Virus record (IMG/VR): IMGVR_UViG_3300025326_000073 | Coordinates: 1 to 45,439 of that record | Strand: one strand, 5' to 3' | Origin: a virus | DNA length: 45,439 nucleotides | Shown: positions 32,144 to 37,944 of the stretch, one piece after another | How the letters are laid out: the number at the start of each line of letters is the position of its first letter | Numbering within the stretch: position 1 is the stretch's first letter | Program-made: the position numbers and the translations under genes | Notes under the pieces: generated by a model | Database searches by the model: none | Seen by the model: the letters and a program-made list of their open reading frames with translations, nothing else | Told to the model about the DNA's origin: nothing

Positions 32144-32793
32144 AGGAAACTCTCGAAACACTCATGGACTAATTGCGTGAATTCATTTTTAGCCGCATCG
32201 TGAGCCGCAGCATAAGCCGCATCGCGAGCTGCTACGCGAGTCGCAGCGCGAGCCGCAGCATAAGCCACAGCGCGAGCTGCTGCATAAGCCGCAGCGCGAG
32301 CCGCAGCATAAGCCACATCGTGAGTCGCAGCGCGAGCCGTAGCGTAAGCCGCAGCGCGAGCCGCATCGTGAGCTGCTGCGCGAGTCGCAGCGTAAACCGC
32401 AGCATAAGCCGCAGCGTAAGCCGCAGGATCGCCAGTCATCAGCCAGTCGAGTATTATCTGATCTGGTTCATACTTCCATTGGGCGAGGCAGGAAACCGCC
32501 TGCATCCGCGCGAAATACCGAAGCATTTCTGTTGCATCCATGCGCACGATGATTTTGCGTTTGCGGCACAGCAATTTATCCGCCTCTTCCTCGACGATAT
32601 CGGCGATCTCAACGAGGCAAAGAGTATCGCCCGGCGCGTATTGCAGTGCGTCGAACGGATTGCGGCTCGCGTGCAGGCCAGACTCGCACATTTTGCACGG
32701 CCCGGAATAGGCAAGCCATTCGCCGTCAGCGGGAATAGGCGAGCCATCACGTAGTATTACGCCTACAAAATGCCATGCTAGATTGGTTTTCAT
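32140..32793 (-). CDS. DUF7666-like protein with Ala-rich tetrapeptide repeats, 217 aa
   Basis: The N-terminal 120 residues contain CKMCESGLHASRNPFDALQY and TLCLVEIAD, a pattern of a phage domain that detects small 'GLHAS...P.DALQY' sequences (DUF7666-like). The C-terminal 85 residues are about 20 copies of [Y/R/H]AAA, encoded by a 12-bp tandem repeat (32191-32426). The repeat would form a long Ala helix with Tyr/Arg/His on every fourth position. Copy number could vary between phages. Function unknown. Confidence 0.7.
   Translation of the reverse strand: MKTNLAWHFVGVILRDGSPIPADGEWLAYSGPCKMCESGLHASRNPFDALQYAPGDTLCLVEIADIVEEEADKLLCRKRKIIVRMDATEMLRYFARMQAVSCLAQWKYEPDQIILDWLMTGDPAAYAAAYAAVYAATRAAAHDAARAAAYATARAATHDVAYAAARAAAYAAARAVAYAAARAATRVAARDAAYAAAHDAAKNEFTQLVHECFESFL
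32191..32426. repeat. 12-bp tandem repeat, about 20 units, coding
   Basis: Units are variants of AGCCGCAGCATA / AGCCGCAGCGCG on the + strand and each encodes four amino acids on the - strand. The units differ mainly in the last bases, which set the Tyr, Arg or His. No spacers, so this is not a CRISPR. Confidence 0.9.
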
Positions 32794-32993
32794 AATTCCT
32801 CTGCTTGTTTAATTGCCTTGACTAAAGCTTCGTGCAACGGCTCCCATGCCTCTTTGTAGGGTGCTAGTTCAAGCTTCATTGTGAGCCGGATGGCAAATTC
32901 CGCAGCCTTAGCCACCCGTAGCAACTCGCGATTTACAGTGCACAGTCTATCGCACTCGGCCTTGCTCCTGAACGCCGGGCGTCGGCTAGTCAT
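32790..32993 (-). CDS. Hypothetical protein, 67 aa
   Basis: Basic N-terminus (MTSRRPAFRSKAECDRLC), then a charged helix (KLELAPYKEAWEPLHEALVK). It overlaps both neighbours by a few bases, as is usual in this block. Function unknown. Confidence 0.6.
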   Translation of the reverse strand: MTSRRPAFRSKAECDRLCTVNRELLRVAKAAEFAIRLTMKLELAPYKEAWEPLHEALVKAIKQAEEL

Positions 32994-33402
32994 GCGCGGC
33001 GGGTTTTCGTGTTTGAGTTGCCAGTCGGGCGAAGGCTAGCGCGCGGCGACGTTTGTATTTTGTTAGGGCTTTCGCGTTAACCTGTTTGCGTTCTGCCCAG
33101 GATTTTGCGGTGATCTGTTGGTATTCCGCCCAGGCTTGCTCTTTAACCCGTTTGCATTCTGCCCAGGCTTTCGCGTTAACCAGATTGCATTCCGTCCGGG
33201 CTTGCACGTTAACCCGAGCGTATTTTGCCCGGGCTGGCGCATTGAGTAAATGTTGGGCAGCCCAGTCCCAATCCCATTTATCAAATTCCGCGAGACATGC
33301 CGCTTCAGTGATATCAATGCCGTCCGGGGGCAGATCGGCGAACGTAGTTATGGCGGGGCCACATGCGCTTTTTTCGCACAGCATTTCGATGGTGATTTTC
33401 AT
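32986..33402 (-). CDS. Protein with 11-residue Ala/Lys/Glu-rich repeats, 138 aa
   Basis: ATG 33402 overlaps the upstream stop (ATGA). After a short domain (MKITIEMLCEKSACGPAITT, WDWDWAAQHLL) the protein has 11-residue repeats such as AWAECKRVKEQ and AWAEYQQITAK, encoded by a 33-bp tandem repeat (33068-33265). Related Ala-Trp-Ala-Glu-Tyr repeats occur in many phage proteins, function unknown. Confidence 0.65.
   Translation of the reverse strand: MKITIEMLCEKSACGPAITTFADLPPDGIDITEAACLAEFDKWDWDWAAQHLLNAPARAKYARVNVQARTECNLVNAKAWAECKRVKEQAWAEYQQITAKSWAERKQVNAKALTKYKRRRALAFARLATQTRKPAAHD
33068..33265. repeat. 33-bp tandem repeat, six units, coding
   Basis: Consensus starts GCTTTCGCGTTAACC and ends TTCTGCCCAG on the + strand; unit boundaries near 33068, 33101, 33134, 33167, 33200 and 33233. 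The units are diverged, so expansion is not very recent. Confidence 0.85.
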
Positions 33403-33674
33403 AGTTGGACTATACCCTTTGACTGAGCGCACGCCAAGCATACTCCATTAACCGTAGTAGTGCTGTGGTGCTGTCGAATAACGCAAAATGAGCGTTCCTT
33501 TTGAGTCATACCAGGCTTGCCCGCCACCTCGGCCACTTGACCGCTGGTCAGCGGCAACGGGTATGAATATCCAGATAGCACGACGGGGGCCAAACTTGAT
33601 ACATCAAGAACTTCTCTATGGTAACGCCCGTTGTGCACATAGGTGGAATACCGCAGATTTGCTATGGTCATCAT
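33399..33674 (-). CDS. Hypothetical protein, 91 aa
   Basis: ATG 33674 overlaps the stop of the preceding gene (ATGATG). The protein (MMTIANLRYSTYVHNGRYHR, VVLSGYSYPLPLTSGQVAEV) is beta-rich with a C-terminal Cys pair (GVCLACAQ). No family recognised. Confidence 0.62.
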   Translation of the reverse strand: MMTIANLRYSTYVHNGRYHREVLDVSSLAPVVLSGYSYPLPLTSGQVAEVAGKPGMTQKERSFCVIRQHHSTTTVNGVCLACAQSKGIVQL

Positions 33675-34042
33675 AGACTCCCAAATGCGATAGGGCATAC
33701 CGGCGACCCTACATTGTGCGCCCACGTTGCCGCAAACTTCCGCTCAAAATCCTCGCGGTTTTTATACCACTCAAGCGTCGTTTTAATTGTAGCCTGTGCA
33801 TTGATTTCGAACAGGCCCTCAAATAGCGCTCGGTGCGCTTGCCAACTTGCGGCAATAGTGCGCCGCCCTCTTGCTGATGAGCGCGCACCACATCCCCGAG
33901 AATCCTTGACCCGCAGGGTAAACTGGAGCGCTCGCCCACACTTCTTCACGTCGTTTAAACGCAGGTTGCCTTCATAGGTGACAGTGTTTAAACGCGCCAG
34001 TATATCTTCAAGTTCTTGCAGCGTGATTCCGTAAATCCTCAT
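33671..34042 (-). CDS. Hypothetical protein, 123 aa
   Basis: ATG 34042 overlaps the next gene (ATGA). Contains TLQELEDILARLNTVTYEGN and a basic SARGRRTIAASWQAHRALFE. Two GTTTAAAC palindromes lie in its coding sequence (33953, 33986). Function unknown. Confidence 0.62.
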   Translation of the reverse strand: MRIYGITLQELEDILARLNTVTYEGNLRLNDVKKCGRALQFTLRVKDSRGCGARSSARGRRTIAASWQAHRALFEGLFEINAQATIKTTLEWYKNREDFERKFAATWAHNVGSPVCPIAFGSL

Positions 34043-34221
34043 AGCAGCTTCTCCCGACATATCCCTTGATCAATTAATGCGCTAGCAGTGCGCCCGAACC
34101 AGCCTTGCAGTTGCCATACCATTTCAGTATCAATCAAATGCTGCCACGCTTCAACGATGCGTGCTGCATCTTCGCAGGGTATAAACCCCTCAGCAATGCC
34201 GACCGCCGTAACGTTATCCAT
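34039..34221 (-). CDS. Small hypothetical protein, 60 aa
   Basis: ATG 34221, overlapping the upstream gene by eight bases. Helical, with CEDAARIVEAWQHLID and VWQLQGWFGRTASALID. Function unknown. Confidence 0.58.
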   Translation of the reverse strand: MDNVTAVGIAEGFIPCEDAARIVEAWQHLIDTEMVWQLQGWFGRTASALIDQGICREKLL

Positions 34222-34558
34222 TGGAACCCTCACTAATAAATTGAGCTTCGACTTGACGCACTACCAACAACACGGAGCGTTGTTGCAACACGCGCCTCGA
34301 AAACTGCGCTAGCTTTTCAGCTTTACAGCTTGGCTGATCGGTCAAGATGACATAGGTCACAGACGGTTCTGTCACCAAGGTTCCGGTGACATCAAGCCAA
34401 CCACCCCAATTGCTACGACGTGAAAACCCGCCAAACTGAAGAGCCGCAGCGGCGTCAATGTCATATAGCGCTTGTATTCGCGCCGCTTCCTCTATGGGAG
34501 TGCCGTCCCCGCAAAACCCTGTGCCAATTGTCAATTCAATCTGGATTGCCTTTTCCAT
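34214..34558 (-). CDS. Hypothetical protein, 114 aa
   Basis: Alpha/beta pattern: MEKAIQIELTIGTGFCGDGT, VTGTLVTEPSVTYVILTDQ, LQQRSVLLVVRQVEAQF. Might be an early host-takeover protein, but nothing in the sequence identifies it. A 55-bp gap (34559-34613) lies upstream. Confidence 0.62.
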   Translation of the reverse strand: MEKAIQIELTIGTGFCGDGTPIEEAARIQALYDIDAAAALQFGGFSRRSNWGGWLDVTGTLVTEPSVTYVILTDQPSCKAEKLAQFSRRVLQQRSVLLVVRQVEAQFISEGSNG

Positions 34559-34613
34559 ATAATCCCTTTCTCTAAATAGTCAAGCAAACAGCATGTCAAG
34601 TTACGACCATGGG

Positions 34614-35003
34614 TTAGCGGCATGCTGCGTTGCCGCAAATCTGACTTGCCGACTGTGGTAACAGCTTGGCCGCGTCAGCCGGCCCAATTCTGACAAAAGC
34701 GGTAGCCGGCTTACCGCAAAAGACTCCCGTTTCTACAATCGCCACGCCAGCCGGGATTACACATTCGGGCGCGTGCGTTAGACCTCCGAATTGGGGCGGA
34801 TTGTATTGAGGTGCCCCCAGAGCAAAGCCGTCAGCCAAGCGCACAGCGGTGTAGGTTGATCGACTTCCGCCACTCCAGTAGGTTCCTGTCAAGCTGACCG
34901 TTTCCACTACGCTGAAAAACGCTTTATGCTTGCGGTAGTGGGGGCTTGCCGCTAGAACCACGCGCTTTACTTCTGGATGTTGGGCTAGTTCGATGGTCAA
35001 CAT
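34614..35003 (-). CDS. Hypothetical protein, 129 aa
   Basis: Begins MLTIELAQHPEVKRVVLAAS, then a predicted beta-rich region with Gly/Tyr/Thr (LTGTYWSGGSRSTYTAV). Start overlaps the TAA of a 29-codon gene (TAATG). No family recognised. Confidence 0.64.
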   Translation of the reverse strand: MLTIELAQHPEVKRVVLAASPHYRKHKAFFSVVETVSLTGTYWSGGSRSTYTAVRLADGFALGAPQYNPPQFGGLTHAPECVIPAGVAIVETGVFCGKPATAFVRIGPADAAKLLPQSASQICGNAACR

Positions 35004-35092
35004 TACAGCACCCCCAAGGCGCGCAACGCCACAATCACGCCACGCGCCAGGATCAATCCTGTTACGACTACTACGATCAGGACTTCAATCAT
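35003..35092 (-). CDS. Tiny single-pass membrane protein, 29 aa
   Basis: ATG 35092 overlaps the upstream TGA (ATGA) and TAA overlaps the next ATG (TAATG). The sequence is MIEVLIVVVVTGLILARGVI followed by VALRALGVL, one transmembrane helix. The double overlap favours expression. Function unknown. Confidence 0.57.
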   Translation of the reverse strand: MIEVLIVVVVTGLILARGVIVALRALGVL

Positions 35093-35367
35093 GCTGATTC
35101 TCCGCGCAAAAATGCCGCTACTGCAAAATGGGCGCGGAAGACTTCCACAGGGTCAAGCCCCGTTGCACTTCCGCCCCGTTGACGTTGCGCATGCGCGCGT
35201 AGCCTTGCCACCTTGACGCCGGACTCATCCCGACTAAACTTGACAAGGCCCCGTCTTTTGAGATTGTGCAATGGGCGCGCGGTATCTGGGGTAACAGTCA
35301 TTTCACCGCCCAAGGCGCGCAACGCCTGTAACACGTCCCGCTGGGGGTCTGTCCATCGTTTAAACAC
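35089..35367 (-). CDS. Winged-helix-like small protein with GTG start, 92 aa
   Basis: GTG 35367 follows AGGTG and overlaps the end of the SprT-like gene by eight bases; upstream ATGs would give a 100-bp overlap. The segment PQRDVLQALRALGGEMTV, then ARPLHNLKRRGLVKFSRDES, has the plan of a winged helix (MarR-like). It may be an early transcription factor or anti-host DNA-binding protein. Assignment is by pattern. Confidence 0.55.
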   Translation of the reverse strand: MFKRWTDPQRDVLQALRALGGEMTVTPDTARPLHNLKRRGLVKFSRDESGVKVARLRAHAQRQRGGSATGLDPVEVFRAHFAVAAFLRGESA

Positions 35368-36058
35368 TGGGCACCTTGATTGCGGGTAGAACCACCAACC
35401 CGCTGGAGGGATCACGCGGCTTTGATTCTTCCTGCGTGAATGCTTGGTTACATTCATCGCAATGCGCGTGAAAACCATCCGATGCGACCCGCACCTTAAC
35501 CGGAGGATTGCACTTGCACTCCCAAAGGCGCAAACGCGAACCCGAGCCCGTGCCGCGTGACTTTCCGCCCTTGACACCTACGCCGGCATGGCACCCACCT
35601 TTTCCGCCAGTGAACTTACTGCTAGCGGCTTGGGGTATGCCGTCTGTCGGCTTTTCCAGGGCGTTGATTAGTGCCCATGCGTCGGCGTCAAAAGACTCTG
35701 GCAAGTAGGCATGCCCTACAGCTTTTGCGTTCAGCAATCCGAGTGATTCGCAGGCCAGCTTCCATTCTTTGTTGTGCCCGCAACCACGGCCGGCGAGAAC
35801 ATGGCCGAGTTCATGCAGGGTAGTCCCTGCCAGCTGCACCGGGTTTTCTTCTCCGAGCGCGCACACTTCCGCTAGTGCGTGGCAGCTATCCACCACTTTC
35901 CAGCTATCGAACATCGTTACGCCGCGCCGACCGCGCGCGCCATCCCCCGATCCGTAGATCAGCTTCGCGCCTGCGATCTTGGCGCGGAATTCTGCATCGC
36001 CAATGCGCGCGGCAGCAATGGCGCGCACTGCGTTGATGTATTCCTCGTGCGTGCACAT
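35360..36058 (-). CDS. SprT-like zinc metalloprotein with C-terminal zinc ribbon, 232 aa
   Basis: TTLHELGHVLAGRGCGHNKEW gives the zinc site H82, E83, H86 and H95, as in SprT/Spartan-type peptidases. The C-terminal part has WECKC and HCDEC, a zinc ribbon. Between lies a Gly-rich, basic linker. It is the first gene of the early block and its ATG follows GGGAG, so it is likely expressed strongly and early. Eukaryotic relatives cleave proteins cross-linked to DNA. Phage roles are unknown; protein removal from DNA or attack on a host regulator is possible. Confidence 0.8.
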   Translation of the reverse strand: MCTHEEYINAVRAIAAARIGDAEFRAKIAGAKLIYGSGDGARGRRGVTMFDSWKVVDSCHALAEVCALGEENPVQLAGTTLHELGHVLAGRGCGHNKEWKLACESLGLLNAKAVGHAYLPESFDADAWALINALEKPTDGIPQAASSKFTGGKGGCHAGVGVKGGKSRGTGSGSRLRLWECKCNPPVKVRVASDGFHAHCDECNQAFTQEESKPRDPSSGLVVLPAIKVPSV

Positions 36059-36259
36059 CAGACTATCTCCCAGTTTTGGCTAGTGTGCGTGATCATGCTC
36101 TACTCTAAGCGAGAATCATGCCAGCCCCCCGCGCTTGCGCGGTAGAGCCATTCCGCCATGTTTTCAAGGAGTTAGGTGCAGTGGCGAGATTCCGCCATTG
36201 CCGTAGTTATGCACAATCTGCCCCATTTGGGTGCGTCCGTGCCCATTTTTGGAATTCCC

Positions 36260-36289
36260 TTGCGCAATCAACGCACTGCGTGTTACAAT
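36260..36289 (+). promoter_or_regulatory. Possible sigma-70-like promoter for the + block
   Basis: TTGCGC (36260-36265) and TACAAT (36284-36289) are 18 bp apart. The -10 is good, the -35 only fair. It faces the HTH gene about 180 bp downstream. Confidence 0.4.
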
Positions 36290-36410
36290 TCGCCCCGCAT
36301 TGGTGCGCTCCCTGTCTGCCTGTCCGCCCCGACACATTATGTCAAATCGGAAATGCCGCGTAGGGTAGCTTCAGCGTGCCCGCGTCATTGCGTCTGGGGC
36401 CGTCCTATTG

Positions 36411-36426
36411 CGTCGAAATTTCGTCA
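36411..36426. promoter_or_regulatory. Operator-like near-palindrome upstream of the HTH gene
   Basis: CGTCGAAATTTCGTCA differs from the perfect palindrome at 31344 by two bases and lies about 45 bp before the HTH gene's start. It could serve autoregulation. Confidence 0.5.
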
Positions 36427-36468
36427 AAATGCACGTCAGAATGAACGAATTGCCGCTGACGTGGCCCA

Positions 36469-37077
36469 ATGGCCATGGAACAGGCGGAAAACAAGGTGCT
36501 GTGGCGAACTTGTCGGCAGATCGCCGCCGGACTCGGACTGTCGTCGACAACGACGTGGCGCATGCTTCGCCGCGGCGACCTACCCGCAATCCGCGCCGGC
36601 CGCGTTTGGTGCATCGTCCCCGCCAGCGTCGCGCCGTATGTTGTCGCCTTGGCACAGCGTGGGGTTGTCGTGCGCCCCGTCGCCGCGCCCACGCCGAAGT
36701 CCGTGTTTAAACGACATGCCTCGCCGCCGCCTGTCGATGTTGCGGCGCAACATGCCGCCGTCGCCGAAATGGTGCGGCGCAGCATGGGGGAGTTGGCACT
36801 CACTGACTGTCGAAATCTCGACATGTCGGAATCTCGTCATATTGCAGTGCAGCATGCCGAAATCTCGACAGTGTTGCGGAAATGCGACAGTGTGGCGGAA
36901 ACGCAACATGGTGCACCGCAGCACGTCCCAGTTTGCTGCGGTGCAGCAGACCCCCTGGGGGGTAGGGTGATGCATGCGGCTAGCTCCCCGCTCTTGGCCC
37001 TGCCCCCGACAAAAAAATACCCCCCAACTGTGCCGAACCCTCGGCCGGAAAGCGAGAGTGCGAATGGCGAAGAGTGA
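36469..37077 (+). CDS. Helix-turn-helix DNA-binding protein, 202 aa
   Basis: The N-terminal 65 residues (CRQIAAGLGLSSTTTWRMLR, then RGDLPAIRAGRVWCIVP) match the excisionase/MerR-like helix-turn-helix used by phage regulators and small terminases. The rest is low-complexity, rich in Pro, Ala and Val. The ATG at 36469 (or 36475) lacks a clear ribosome-binding site. The coding sequence contains five copies of a 16-bp operator-like element in all three frames (36808-36908), so this part of the gene is shaped by DNA-level function. It may be the early/late switch regulator. A small terminase subunit is an alternative because packaging genes follow. Confidence 0.68.
   Translation: MAMEQAENKVLWRTCRQIAAGLGLSSTTTWRMLRRGDLPAIRAGRVWCIVPASVAPYVVALAQRGVVVRPVAAPTPKSVFKRHASPPPVDVAAQHAAVAEMVRRSMGELALTDCRNLDMSESRHIAVQHAEISTVLRKCDSVAETQHGAPQHVPVCCGAADPLGGRVMHAASSPLLALPPTKKYPPTVPNPRPESESANGEE
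36808..36908. repeat. Five-copy array of 16-bp operator-like elements
   Basis: Copies start at 36808, 36824, 36855, 36874 and 36893: TGTCGAAATCTCGACA, TGTCGGAATCTCGTCA, TGCCGAAATCTCGACA, TTGCGGAAATGCGACA and TGGCGGAAACGCAACA. Spacing is 16, 31, 19 and 19 bp, so they fall in all three reading frames of the HTH gene and cannot be explained by protein repeats. They resemble iterons or multiple operators. Confidence 0.72.
36912..36945. repeat. Perfect 12-bp inverted repeat (hairpin) next to the operator array
   Basis: TGCACCGCAGCA (36912-36923) and TGCTGCGGTGCA (36934-36945) are exact inverted copies separated by ten bases. CCCCCTGGGGG follows. The hairpin directly borders the array, so it may be part of a replication origin, packaging site or regulatory RNA. 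Confidence 0.75.
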
Positions 37078-37483
37078 ACCCATTGCGACGGTGCGCGTCT
37101 ACCCAGCCGCGCGGAGCGACCTTTATGCAGAAGTGCGGGTGTGGCGGACACTACGGGACATGCGCCGGTATGCGGCCGGGCGGCCGGGGCGGTTGCGCTC
37201 AGCTTTGGGTCAATGTTGCGGGACGGAGGCGTATCGAGTGATACGCAAGCAGAGACGAAAAACCGGACAGTTTGCCACAGTGGATTTGGCTAAGAACTAC
37301 CTCGGGCCAAGGATAGTGGCGCATGAGATGACGCATGCGGCGCTCCGCTATCGGGACCGGGCAGGCTTCCAGTTGGACTTCACGCCGGACCGGAACTGCG
37401 GGGAGGAACGGCTGTGTTACGCAGTTGGGGATATGTGTAGTCAACTGTGGCGGAAGTTGCGCCGCCGTGGGGTGTGTGATTGA
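37064..37483 (+). CDS. HExxH putative zinc peptidase, 139 aa
   Basis: ATG 37064 overlaps the end of the HTH gene. RIVAHEMTHAALRYR (H87, E88, H91) is a zinc-binding motif, and EERLCYAVGDM may give the third ligand. The N-terminus is basic. It is the third HExxH protein of the phage and the only one in the + block, directly before the packaging genes. Function unknown; TGATG overlap joins it to the next gene. Confidence 0.7.
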   Translation: MAKSEPIATVRVYPAARSDLYAEVRVWRTLRDMRRYAAGRPGRLRSALGQCCGTEAYRVIRKQRRKTGQFATVDLAKNYLGPRIVAHEMTHAALRYRDRAGFQLDFTPDRNCGEERLCYAVGDMCSQLWRKLRRRGVCD

Positions 37484-37944
37484 TGGACGAAATCGACCCG
37501 GCAATCCGCGCTGCCGCCCTTGCGGACACCTTCAAGGCCCTGTCCCGCATGGACCGGGTGCCATTCCGCAAAGTGCTGGCGGATCTACTGGAATGCGCCC
37601 CCACGCCTGAAAACATCCGGGCGTTGGCTGAAAAGTCCCCGGATCGGTGGGCGCAGGCGCTTAGCATTGTGGCGGGGTTGGCGGGATTCGATCGTGGCAT
37701 CGGCCCAACCATCAACCTCTACAACGTGGGGAATATGAGTGATGCTCAGTTGATGGAGCGCCTCTCGGAGCTTGACCGGCAACGAGCCCTGCCGTCCGAA
37801 AAACCCATCGAATTTCTGACAGAAGCGCCGCAGTTATCGGCCGCTGTAAACGTCGACACATCCGATCAAGTGCCGACACCTGCTGTTCAGGAATCCCCAG
37901 TGTCCACGAATCGTGAACAAGGCGCGGGGGTGAACGACACATGA
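37483..37944 (+). CDS. Putative small terminase subunit/packaging protein, 153 aa
   Basis: ATG 37483 overlaps the upstream stop. It is directly upstream of the large terminase and overlaps it by four bases (ATGA). The N-terminal half is helical (ALADTFKALSRMDRVPFRKV, PDRWAQALSIVAGLAGFDRG); NVGNMSDAQLMERLSEL resembles the C-terminal part of small terminase-like phage proteins. The C-terminal tail is Pro/Thr-rich. Assignment comes mainly from position. Confidence 0.6.
   Translation: MDEIDPAIRAAALADTFKALSRMDRVPFRKVLADLLECAPTPENIRALAEKSPDRWAQALSIVAGLAGFDRGIGPTINLYNVGNMSDAQLMERLSELDRQRALPSEKPIEFLTEAPQLSAAVNVDTSDQVPTPAVQESPVSTNREQGAGVNDT

Larger units (their letters stand above)
36059..36468. promoter_or_regulatory. 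Divergent control region between early and late blocks
   Basis: No gene is supported in these 410 bp. The region contains a 14-base inverted repeat CCGCGC-TT-GCGCGG (36129-36142), TGGCG-N6-CGCCA (36182-36197), a promoter-like TTGCGC-N18-TACAAT (36260-36289, + strand) and the operator-like CGTCGAAATTTCGTCA (36411-36426). Transcription probably starts here both leftward (early) and rightward (HTH gene and late block). Confidence 0.65.

Noticed and set aside
32191-32426. CRISPR array
   Set aside because: The repeats are contiguous 12-mers without spacers and encode an in-frame Ala-rich protein.
32173-32754. Ser/Arg-rich + strand frame of 193 codons
   Set aside because: It is the antisense shadow of the Ala-repeat gene; composition follows from the repeat.
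36176-36970. + strand frame of 264 codons over the control region
   Set aside because: No domain or ribosome-binding site, Arg/Pro/Ser-rich; the HTH frame in the same DNA is convincing.
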